Source: Beverwykella pulmonaria (Eukaryota > Ascomycota > Dothideomycetes > Pleosporales > Melanommataceae). Taken from it: a stretch of DNA of 21,431 bases. The notes beneath the pieces are model-generated. The model saw only the letters and a program-made list of their open reading frames with translations. It had not been told where the DNA came from and did not search any database. The stretch covers positions 17,029-38,459 of the forward strand of contig BCHH01000007.1 of assembly GCA_001599595.1 (NCBI GenBank), read 5' to 3'. Below are positions 9,977-17,125 of the stretch, piece by piece; position 1 is the first letter of the stretch; each line of letters starts with the position of its first letter. The position numbers and the translations under genes are program-made.

Positions 9977-10784
9977 TCCCTTAGAAATTAACAAATACCA
10001 ACGCAAAATTAGATTAATTCTGTTTGCAGCGGTAATGACGCGACCTAACATTGCCTTTGCAACCTTGAGACTAGCCTGCTTCCTATTAAACCTGGGACCT
10101 AAACACTATAATGCAGCTGACTAAGTACTCCTGTACCTATTAGATATAAGATAGAGAGTATTGCAGCTTGGTAGAGGTGATAACCTTTAGGTAGCTAGCG
10201 ACGCATTCTTTGCTGACAACACACTAGACAGGAAAAGCTTACAAGGTTACGCAATTAAACTTTTCAACAGCCTTATTGCCTAGAGGGTAAATAAACAAGA
10301 CACAGTTACAACGTCAACTACTAAAGCAGAACTCCTTGCACTCTTGCAAGTGGCCAAGGAAGCAATGTTTACGTTATAACTGTTAAATGAACTGCAAATC
10401 AAACTATCCTTATTAACTATTACTATTTAATGCGACAATAAGCAGACTATCTGCTTGGTAACGGAGGAAATCTCAAAGCTTCAAACTAAACTTTAACATG
10501 TTGACATACACAATTACTGGCTAAGACAAGAAGTGTCTACTAGAAGGATCTAGGTGGAGTACATACAGTTAATAGATATAATTGCTAACGGCTTTACAAA
10601 AGTACTCCCAGTGAACAAATGGGAAGGTTTTCTAATCTAACTTGGTCTAGTAGAGGTGAAGGAACAAAAGGTAGCAAACAAAGCACCTCTGGAAGACATT
10701 TAGGCACAACTTGACGACCTTAAACACATCACGTCTACTAAGCCCTGATGATGGTCTAATCTAGCTTGCAACGCCTTCTAAGCT
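9977..10784 (+). pseudogene. Element C RNase H (3' of solo LTR)
   Basis: Copia Pol continues: LEINKYQRKIRLILFAAVMT and RPNIAFATLRLACFLLNLGP match the RPDIAFAVxxLSRFxxNP-type block that precedes RNase H. ADNTLDRKS-like and TTSTTKAELLALLQVAKEA blocks follow, where the family has a stretch such as SSTEAEY/KAE. The reading frame is shifted by exactly the 244 bases of LTR plus duplication compared with 9732, so no other indel is needed. Several TAG and TAA stops are present. It ends at the purine tract before the 3' LTR. Confidence 0.75.
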
Positions 10785-10793
10785 AAGGGGGTG
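10785..10793 (+). other. Polypurine tract of element C
   Basis: A purine-rich AAGGGGGTG-type tract lies directly before TGTTAGATG of the 3' LTR, as expected for the plus-strand priming site. Confidence 0.6.
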
Positions 10794-11097
10794 TGTTAGA
10801 TGTAAGGGCTATATGGGGGTTTAGGAAATAGTATTTCTATAACCCCCAAGTAGACAAAGTATTAGATGGACAGGTATTAGTTGTGGTATTGGACGAAATG
10901 CGCTCATATGGGTCTAAAAGGGACCAACTAAATAGGGCAAGGCGCATGTGGGCAAGTGAGGGGCCAAAACCCCAGCGACCTGAGAAACCAAGAACAGGAC
11001 AATCAATCAATCAATCAATTCATCAATAATCATCATTCTTTGATCTCACAACGTGACCATATTATTCTCGTAGCCGAAATAGTGCTACAATCTGACA
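10794..11097 (+). repeat. 3' LTR of element C
   Basis: 304 bp copy of 5412-5715, from TGTTAGATG to ATCTGACA. It differs from the 5' copy by 13 transitions and no indel. Confidence 0.92.
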
Positions 11098-11102
11098 CCT
11101 TG
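11098..11102. repeat. Right target-site duplication of element C (CCTTG)
   Basis: Partner of 5407-5411. Confidence 0.9.
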
Positions 11103-12050
11103 GCTTCAAAGTCCTTAGGTGCTAGTTCTAGCTTTCTATCTATAGGGGTGCCTACAGCCTTATAGCTGTCTGTGAAGTTGAAGTTAGCAAGCATTTTCAT
11201 AATATACCCTTGCTAGGAAAGCTGGATTGTTTGGTTTTGGTAATTGCGGATAATCTCTATGCCTAGATAGTACTGGCACTCCCCTAGATCTGTCATGTCA
11301 AAGCGCTTTAACAGATCCTTTTTCAGCTGCTGCACCTCTCCCAGATCTAGGCTGGCAATTAACAGATCGTCTACATACACAGCCACATAGGTGTGCCCTT
11401 TAACAAAGATGCCTAGATTAGCTACTAGCGGCTTAAAGCCTAGATTAAGGAGGAAGCCAGCTAGAGTAGTGTACTAGATTTAGGGTGCCTGCTTTAGTCT
11501 GTACAGGGCTTTGTTCAATTAACATACTAGGTTAGGGTTAGCAGAGTTGTTTATGCTGGGTGGCTGTTCTACGTATATCTCCTCCTCCACCTCCCTGTAC
11601 AGGAACGCTGTTTTTACGTCTATTTAGTGTATTTCTAGGTCTAGCGCAGCTAAGATAGTAAACAGTGCCTTGTAGCTTATTAGCTTGACCACAGAGGCAA
11701 ATGTTTTGTTGTAGTCAATCCTGTATTGTTGTTCAAATCCGCGCACTACCCAGCGGGCCTTGTGCCAGAGAATCTGACCGTCTGGTCTGCGTTTCAGCTT
11801 GTATACCTACTTCCTACTAAGTACAGCTTAATTTCTAGGTCGTGGCACTATAGTCTAGGTCTTGTTTGTCTCTAGGGAGTAAAGCTCCTGTTTTATTGCC
11901 TTAGCCTACTGCTTCCACTGCAGGGAGCTTTGGGCTTTAGACAGCAATTTTAGCTTAATAGCCTTAGCAGCTAGGGTGGCAAAGCTAATGAGCGCGAACA
12001 TAAGCGCGTATTGTTTTGGCAGCATCCCCCGCGTTGACTAAACAGAGGGG
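11103..12050 (-). pseudogene. Element B reverse transcriptase
   Basis: Minus-strand copia RT. In order from high coordinates it shows QWKQ-stop-AKAIKQELYSLE, YKLKRRPDGQILWHKARWVV, RGFEQQYRIDYNKTFASVVK, DVKTAFLYREVEEEIYVEQP, LNKALYRLKQAP, then VKGHTYVAVYVDDLLIASLD with YVDD intact, and MTDLGECQYYLGIEIIRNYQ. Stops are mostly TAG at positions where relatives have Trp (RK-stop-VYKLK, T-stop-TIVPRP) or Gln, plus a few TAA (H-stop-IDVKTAF). No frameshift was found down to the CCTTG where element C interrupts it, and the frame continues at 5411. Confidence 0.87.
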
Positions 12051-12065
12051 AGACGCAATTCTAGG

Positions 12066-12122
12066 TAGTCTCCCAGGTGTGAGTGAGCGCTATCCTTAGG
12101 GGCATTTCCCCTATTCTTAGCG
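12066..12122. repeat. 57 bp direct repeat, copy 1, in element B linker
   Basis: It matches 12174-12230 without indels, with about seven transition differences. The copies start 108 bp apart, so the duplication keeps the frame and encodes a repeated linker peptide. Confidence 0.75.
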
Positions 12123-12173
12123 CTTCCTGTGCTAGCACCCCCTCTACCACTCCCCTGCTCTCTAGAGTCTGTG

Positions 12174-12230
12174 TAGTCTCCTAGGTGTAGATAAGCGCTA
12201 TCCTTAGAGGCATCTCCCCTATTCTTAGCG
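12174..12230. repeat. 57 bp direct repeat, copy 2, in element B linker
   Basis: Partner of 12066-12122. Confidence 0.75.
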
Positions 12231-12856
12231 TCCTTATCTCCCCTTTTGTCTCTTCTAGACTTAGCAGGGCCCTGCCGCAGCCAAGTAGGCGCGTTGTGCT
12301 AGAGTTTGTTCTTGAGCTTGTCTTCAAGTTCTTCTAGAACTAGTTGCAGCGCGCTTTTCTCCTTCTCCCCCCTTGCTATTGCACAAGGGCGCTTAGGGGG
12401 CTGCTGGGGCGCATAATTATCAGAGGGCTGTTTTGCTATAGCTGTGGCAACTGTATTTTCTGCTGGGTGCTTATCAAGCCCCCAGAATTTATCAAAGCAA
12501 GGCTGAATGTTGTCCAGGCAGACTAGATTGTAGGTGACAATAATTCTGCTGTTGTCCTGCAGGACCTAGTAATGCAAGTTGCCATGGTAGCCTATAAGGC
12601 GGCATAGTACTCCCTTGTTGTCAGCTAGTTTGTTCTGTTGGCCTGTTTTGTAGATTAGGCACTAGCTTCCTATTAGCCTTAGATGCGCAATGTCTAGTTT
12701 TTCGCCATACTAGGCCTTGTATAGAGTGACTTTTAGTTGCTAGTGTGGCGTAAATAGGTGGAGGTACGCAATCGCGCGCACTACAAAGGGCCATAGATTA
12801 AGCAGCAGTTTGCTTGAGAGCATTGTTGCCATCATGCGCTTATAGATAATCTAGTT

Positions 12857-12861
12857 GGTGA
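12857..12861. repeat. Left target-site duplication of the chromovirus (GGTGA)
   Basis: GGTGA precedes TGTGAGGG and recurs at 21141-21145 after the far LTR. Confidence 0.85.
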
Positions 12862-13100
12862 TGTGAGGGTTTTCGTATGTAGGAAGCTTGAATGTAGGTG
12901 TACGATTGTATTGAGACGAATCCTTGAGGATGACTCAGGATCGTCGAGAAGACTATATACTCCTGCGCGGTCACGTGATCTCTGATCACGTGATCCCAAT
13001 CCAAGTCACGTGATCCTCTGGAGAACCCGTGACTGGCCCGTGGCTGGCCCGTGGCCTGCCCGAGGGCCTTCNGGGGCTGACGATGTATAATATCGTCACA
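12862..13100 (-). repeat. 3' LTR of the chromovirus
   Basis: 239 bp with plus-strand ends TGTGAGGG..TCGTCACA. It is identical to 20902-21140 except for an N at 13072. It contains three CACGTG sites, three 11 bp GTGxCTGGCCC-type units (13029-13061) and the inverted repeat TGACGAT/ATCGTCA at 13078-13098. Confidence 0.95.
13029..13061. repeat. Three 11 bp GC-rich tandem units in the LTR
   Basis: GTGACTGGCCC, GTGGCTGGCCC and GTGGCCTGCCC follow each other without gaps. The same array is at 21069-21101 and, inverted, in the solo LTR. It lies upstream of the TATA box in U3, so it may be a regulatory array. Confidence 0.6.
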
Positions 13101-13103
13101 TTG

Positions 13104-13119
13104 CCCCCCCTTTTCTTTT
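13104..13119 (-). other. Polypurine tract of the chromovirus
   Basis: The minus strand reads AAAAGAAAAGGGGGGG, then CAA, then the 3' LTR TGTGACG. This is a textbook plus-strand primer site and fixes the transcript orientation as minus. Confidence 0.88.
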
Positions 13120-13138
13120 AGGAGTCGTCCCGACTCCT
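13120..13138. other. Perfect hairpin beside the polypurine tract
   Basis: AGGAGTCG and CGACTCCT form an 8 bp stem around the 3 nt loop TCC, touching the PPT. Role unknown; it could shape RNase H cleavage or act in transcript 3' end formation. Confidence 0.55.
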
Positions 13139-13399
13139 GTAACAAGTAGGCTGTAGCGCGTGCGCGTGGGTACTACAGGTTACTCCCCCTTGAACCTACT
13201 ATATGGTTTATATTGACCCCGTAGGGTGACAATTTTGAGCGTCTGACTCCTTGGTTGGTTGCTCTTGATGTGGTTCTGCGTGCAGAACTGGGCATTGGTT
13301 GTTTACTGCCTGTAGGTGGCAACTATCCGAGTCGTACTCGGGCCCGAACTGGCGGTGGGGAGGAGGTGAATTTTGTGGTGAAAGTGCGCGTCATGAGGG
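13139..13399. other. Non-coding stretch upstream of the antisense gene
   Basis: No convincing coding frame on either strand. It is the 3' untranslated part of the chromovirus transcript and the likely upstream promoter region of the plus-strand gene. It has a small CTGTAG/CTACAG inverted repeat near 13151-13180 and no other recognisable signal. Confidence 0.4.
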
Positions 13400-13406
13400 T
13401 ATATAA
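13400..13406 (+). promoter_or_regulatory. TATA box of the antisense gene
   Basis: TATATAA followed by GGG lies 77 bp upstream of the ATG at 13477. The sequence between is pyrimidine-rich (about 13411-13450), which is typical of transcription start regions in filamentous fungi. Confidence 0.55.
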
Positions 13407-13832
13407 GGGTCGCTTCCCTATCTTTTACTACTCTCGCCTTGACTCCACACTTTGAATATCTGTTAACTTGTTGATCATGGTCCTGTCACTTGAAGAGACT
13501 TCCAATGCGGCCATTCCGCCTGCCGTGCTTAGGTTGCCGGCTCACTTAGAGCCTCAACCTCCGCTGGTTCGGGAGTGGTGTTGGCCATGTGTTGACCCAT
13601 TTACTGGCACCACCAAGGCGGCTTCCAAGGCGAAGGGCACCAAACTCATCATCCTGGTACAGACCTGTGGCCTGCCCAGCCTCCAAGCGCGTGCTGATTT
13701 GTTTGGTAGCCTTCCTTTACTCCTGCCTCGCGGGTTGACCTTGTTGCTGCGGCCGCTTGGATGTGTGAGCGCAGCAACTCCTTCTCCCCGTGTACAAGGT
13801 GTACTGTCTTAGCCACTAGCAAGTGTCTTCCT

Positions 13833-13895
13833 GTGAGTCCTTTCTTCTCTTTCATGTATAATTGCGAGCTGTTCCCTTCTGACTGAGGGTTGTAG
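13833..13895 (+). other. Predicted intron 1 of the antisense gene (63 nt)
   Basis: It starts GTGAGT, has CTGAC at 13879-13883 as branch point, and ends TTGTAG. It is in phase 0, 63 nt long, and removes the only two stops between the flanking frame-0 coding segments. All four features fit fungal introns. Confidence 0.65.
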
Positions 13896-14204
13896 CCGGG
13901 CGCTTTATGGCGTTGTGCCTTCAACGTCCTCACCTTCTTTATTGACCGTGCCCTGCGCAAGGAGAAGAGGTGGCTGATGGCCAGCTAGTCTGCGCTTGAG
14001 GATGATGCTTTGCGCGCTCCTGGGTTGGATAGTGACGCAGACGCTGCTTGGTTTGATGTTTCCAAGTACGCTACTTCTCTCCAAGCCGCCCACTATAGCC
14101 ACACCGCCTTTGTGAAGCGCTTGGCCAATGCTGCGAAACAGTCCGTTGAGGATTGGTATAAGGCGCGGGAGGTTTCTGTAGATCGGAACTGGGAGCGATA
14201 CAAG

Positions 14205-14256
14205 GTATGGTTCCGGGCCTGATCTGGCCTTGAGGCGGCAGCTAACCATCACTCAG
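14205..14256 (+). other. Predicted intron 2 of the antisense gene (52 nt)
   Basis: It starts GTATGG, has GCTAAC at 14241-14246, and ends ACTCAG. It begins after a complete AAG codon and removes a TGA at 14220. The downstream exon then reads in frame 1 for over 110 codons. Confidence 0.6.
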
Positions 14257-14598
14257 ATGGGGCTTGGTTCCCAAGGTTTATGTTTACTGTTGAATACCAC
14301 AGTGGACGATGCGCTTGAGCGCCACTTCGGGCCTCAAGGCCAGATGAGCAATTGGGAGAAGCGGTACTATTGGTATAGATCCGATGTACCCGATCTATCT
14401 TCTCCGCACTCCCCCTTGCACCCTCTTTCTCACAAGAAGCCCTGTACCGCGCAACCCTCCCCTTTGGCGACTTGTGGGAGGAGACACAGTGGCAATATTG
14501 GTGGTGTGCCTTCGCCTCAGGGTGGTATTTCCAGTGAGGATCTTATGGATGATGGTTTGTACGGCGGTTTCAGGCCTGGGGCTTGTAATACCTGCTAA

Positions 14599-14722
14599 GG
14601 TATATTGCTTCTTTCTGGGGTCCAAGCTCAGCCTAGATGCTGACCGTGACCTCTCTGGGGCTCGTGTGGCTTTGACTTTTGATGCTTATAGGCTGTGTAG
14701 GGTTTTTAGCTAAACTCATAGT
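14599..14722. other. Junction between antisense gene and Pol stop
   Basis: No clear gene on either strand. On the plus strand it follows the last long frame of the antisense gene. On the minus strand it is the first untranslated part after the Pol TAA at 14723. Confidence 0.35.
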
Positions 14723-15478
14723 TTAGTTCACCCTCCTCCTCTTTTTTTGGGTTGATGCCCGCACTCCTGTGCTGCCTTGGGTGATTTCCATGTTGTCACT
14801 CGTGAGTGATCTGTCCTCGGCCCAAGACGTGTCCAGGGCCGTGGTCTTAGGGGCAGTCTTGCGCTTTCTCCTTGTTGAGGATTGAGGTCCTGTGGCCCAA
14901 TACTTGTCCAAGATTTCAGCACAGTTGTCTAAGTTGGCTTCTGGTTCCCATGTGGAGAACTTAGTAGGCCACCCCATCTATTTAACTTGGAACATGCGGC
15001 GTCCCGCTACACTTTTGTGGCCTAGTATACCTTCTACTTCCCACCTCTCGCCCTCAATTTCAGGGTGCTTAACAGGGCCTGGTGTAAATCCCCTATCTGC
15101 TTGCGGAGGGTGCTATGGCTCAAGTAGGGAGATGTGGAAAACTGGGTGTACCCTTGCCATTGACGCTGGGAGTTCTAGCTTGTAGGCCATTTTCCCAATT
15201 TTCTTGACTATCTGGAAGGGGCCTAGGTAGCGGGCGTCAAACTTCTTGGATGGACGCTTAGTCTTAATGTTTTTGGCGCGTAGGATGACTTCGTCGCCCT
15301 TATTGAAGTGTTGGGGGGTTTCCCCTGGTTTGCTGTCTCCTCTTTTGGCATTGTACCAAACTTGCTGGTGTCTTTGAGCTTTGACCAGCGAGTGTCTCGC
15401 CGTCTCCTAGTGCTCTCTCTAGTGGCTCAAGTGCGCTTGCGCCTGGCGCTGTAGCTCTTTGCTTTCCCCCTTAGGGTT
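14723..15478 (-). pseudogene. pol: Chromovirus Pol C-terminus: GPY/F-like region, chromodomain and basic tail
   Basis: In the same frame as RT and integrase. It opens with an integrase linker (LVKAQRHQQVWYNAKRGD), then FNKGDEVILRAKNIKT, KKFDARYLGPFQIVKKIGKM and MARVHPVFHISLLEP, the GPY/F-like DNA-binding module. The chromodomain at about 14896-15063 reads ERWEVEGILGHKSV, MFQVK, a TAG where the family has Trp, then MGWPTKFSTWEPEANLDN and CAEILDKYW. Chromodomains bind methylated histone H3 and steer integration into heterochromatin. The lost Trp is part of the aromatic cage. A tail with KKRRRVN, likely nuclear, ends Pol at a TAA. TAG stops are at 15479, 15419, 15407, 15113 and 14978. Confidence 0.88.
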
Positions 15479-16258
15479 CTACAGCTCCTTTTTTGGCCGT
15501 AACCAGTGGTCGTCAGCACTAATGCCATCCCAGCCTTCTGGCTGGATCCTATATCCTAATTGGATGGGGGATACTCCTGTTGAGGCGTGCCTCTTAGAGT
15601 TGTATGCATACTCCGCGTACGGTAATAGCTCACACCAGTTATCCTGCTGGTAGTTTATGTACATGCGTAAGAACGACTCTATTTCCTGATTTTGACGCTC
15701 TGTTTGGCCATTAGTTTGTGGGTGAAACGCAGTACTAAAGCGGTGATTGACCTTTAGATGGTAGCAGAGATCTGACCAGAACTGGCTCGTGAACACGGTT
15801 CCTTGGTCAGTGATAATTGTGCTAGGAGCGTCCACCTTTAGAAAGCATTTGCTCATGATCAAGTCGGCCAGCTTCTGGGCCGTGATCGTTTTGCGTACGG
15901 GTAGGTACTGGGCGTACTTCGTGAAGCGATTGACCAGGACTAGTATTGCATTGTACGTTTCTCCGGCGGAATCCTTGGACTCTGGGAGGTCGGTTACAAA
16001 ATCTATGGTGTAGTGTTTCCATGGTTGGGAGGCTGGTTCAATTGACTTAAGCGGTCCCCAAGGCTTGTGCCTACGGATTTTGTACAGCTGGCATGTTGGG
16101 CAATTGTGGATATATTCCTTGACACACTTAGTGACGCCTGGCCAGTAGTATTTCCGTTGAAGTAGTTCGCGGGTCTTCTCAATCCCGTAATGTCCCCCTA
16201 GGAGATTATCATGGTTCCTCTTGAGGATTGAACTGCGCAGATTTTCTTCTTGTGGCAC
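15479..16258 (-). pseudogene. pol: Chromovirus integrase core
   Basis: Open for 259 codons between TAG stops at 16259 and 15479. The HHCC zinc domain is intact: HYGIEKTRELLQRKYYWPGV and later CPTCQLYKIRRH. The catalytic core has Asp in HYTIDFVTDLPES, Asp in STIITDQGTVFTSQFW and Glu in NGQTERQNQEIESFL, so the DDE residues appear present. LVNRFTKYAQYLP has Asn where relatives have Asp (VDRFTK), another G to A change. NWCELLPYAEYAYNS and STGVSPIQLGYR complete the typical Ty3/gypsy end of the core. The ATG near 16256 is not a real start: the frame is that of RT and RNase H upstream. Confidence 0.9.
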
Positions 16259-16261
16259 CTA

Positions 16262-17125
16262 TACTTTGCTATTTCTGCGAAGGAGTCCCCTGGAGTCAAG
16301 TATCCAGTGGTCCCCCTTGGGCGCCTTGCCCGTCAACGATATCTCCGCCTGCTCCTTGTAGAGGGGATAAGCCACATCCATGCTCTGCACTAGCTGGACG
16401 TAGTCTTTGAGACGTTCTGGGATTTCCAGAGCGAAGGCGTTTTCGGCTTGCGTAGCTCCAGTTGCAAGCCTTGACGGCACCATTGAACGAGCGACTGCGG
16501 GTTGCCGAAGGAAAGCATCCGCTAGGTTGAATTTGTCTGGGCGTCCTCTAAGTAGATCGTTAGTGTCCTGTGAATCAGGTGGGTGATTACTGATTGATCG
16601 CGACGTATCGCGGTTTTCTGACAATTCGTCAGGGATATCCAGATCTGGAAGGTTCAAGTCATTCCCATAGGCGGCCTTCAGTCTCTCCTGATAAGGCTCG
16701 GGTAATGTCCTGCCCACGGCCGGATCAGGCGTGGGTGCGGTAGCCCTGGTCACTCTGAGTGACCAGACTTGGAGTTTGTTTTGAAGCGTGGGGAGCATCG
16801 CACCACGTATGGCTCTGGCTTCCCCTGTTTTAAAGCCTTTGGCGTAATTAGGGCGTTGTGACGGCCCGTCCGCGGGATTGCTTTCTCCTGGTTTGTACTC
16901 TATCTCGAAGTCAAATCGAGCGAGTTCCTCTGCCCACTGAGCTTGCTTGGGGGAGAGTTCCTTTGTTGTCATAAACCACTTGAGGTTATTGTGGTCCGTA
17001 ACCACGCGCGTTGTCGTGGACGCGTGTTTGAGGTAGTGTCTCTAATGCTTGAAGCTCTCCACAATAGCGCAGAGCTCCTTGTCATGGGTATCCCACCGTA
17101 CCTCTGGTCCGCCAAACTTCTGGCT
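16262..17125 (-). pseudogene. pol: Chromovirus RNase H and connection to integrase
   Basis: Continues RT in the same frame after a TAG at 17126-17128. The blocks HDKELCAIVESFKH, a TAG at 17042 where Trp of KxWRHYL is expected, TRVVTDHNNLKWFMTTKEL, AQWAEELARFDFEIEYKPG and SNPADGPSQRPNY are Ty3/gypsy RNase H signatures. In the last one, relatives have PSRRPDY, so R to Q and D to N are again G to A. A Pro/Asp-rich spacer and DHWILDSRGLLRR precede a TAG at 16259, after which integrase begins. Confidence 0.88.

Larger units (their letters stand above)
5412..11097 (+). mobile_element. Ty1/copia element C, full length, strongly RIP-like
   Basis: This is a complete 5.7 kb copia element with two 304 bp LTRs and a 5 bp duplication, inserted in element B and itself carrying a solo gypsy LTR. 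From the ATG at 5819 one plus-strand frame (position mod 3 = 2) can be followed through gag, protease, integrase and RT to 9732. After the 244 bp solo-LTR insertion it resumes in exactly the shifted frame. It contains dozens of stops, mainly TAG and TAA, and no indel that I could detect. The two LTRs differ at 13 of 304 positions, all transitions. It is dead in every enzymatic domain except that YVDD survives. Confidence 0.92.
4322..12861 (-). mobile_element. Ty1/copia element B, split by element C and truncated at the chromovirus insertion
   Basis: This is a minus-strand copia element visible in two pieces. The 3' part (RNase H end, PPT, 3' LTR) is at 4322-5411, and RT, linker and integrase C-terminus are at 11098-12861. 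The two pieces join in frame across element C once one CCTTG copy is removed. Its 3' LTR lies against the gag of element A, so B is most simply an insertion in A; the predicted target duplication is GAGAT at 4317-4321, whose partner should be outside the window. The 5' half (gag, protease, integrase core, 5' LTR) is not seen. Decay is by transitions on both strands: Trp to TAG, Gln to TAG or TAA, Pro to Leu. Confidence 0.8.
12051..12861 (-). pseudogene. Element B integrase C-terminus and polar linker
   Basis: From the chromovirus junction the minus strand reads IIYKRMMATMLSSKLLLNLW and VVRAIAYLHLFTPH, then YGEKLDIAHLRLIGS, the copia integrase C-terminal blocks (family TIYKR.., ELWP, KPDIAHLR). 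NKLADNKGVLCRLIGYHGN and VTYNLVCLDNIQPCFDKFWG then lead into a linker with charged and Gly/Ser-rich text, including two copies of an AKNRG..KDSA..HLGDY peptide. Stops are TAG at Trp positions (KA-stop-YGEK, HY-stop-VLQD). The integrase core that should precede it is not present on the far side of the chromovirus. Confidence 0.78.
13477..14598 (+). pseudogene. Antisense accessory gene inside the chromovirus, spliced, decayed; function unknown
   Basis: A plus-strand gene lies opposite to gag-pol between chromodomain and 3' LTR. The ATG at 13477 has A at -3 and G at +4. Codons run from 13477 in frame 1 (WCWPCVDPFTG, TCGLPSLQARADLFGS), then need one frameshift near 13700-13712 to continue in frame 0 (PASRVDLVAAAAWMCERSNS, PCTRCTVLATSKCLP). 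An intron at 13833-13895 removes a TGA and a TAG. The next exon reads PGALWRCAFNVLTFFIDRAL and DSDADAAWFDVSKYATSLQ, with one TAG at 13986, to NWERYK at 14204. A second intron at 14205-14256 leads to DDALERHFGPQGQMSNWEKR. Cys spacing (CxxC, then Cx8CxxCx7C) hints at metal binding. A Trp-rich frame-0 segment at 14436-14534 (TQWQYWWCAFASGWYFQ) may be another exon, so the 3' structure is uncertain. I do not recognise the family. Confidence 0.6.

Noticed and set aside
12840..13145. Minus-strand frame of 101 codons through the LTR, with a near copy at 20862-21155
   Set aside because: It is the LTR itself read in one frame; the shared text is only the repeat, and the parts outside the LTR are unrelated.
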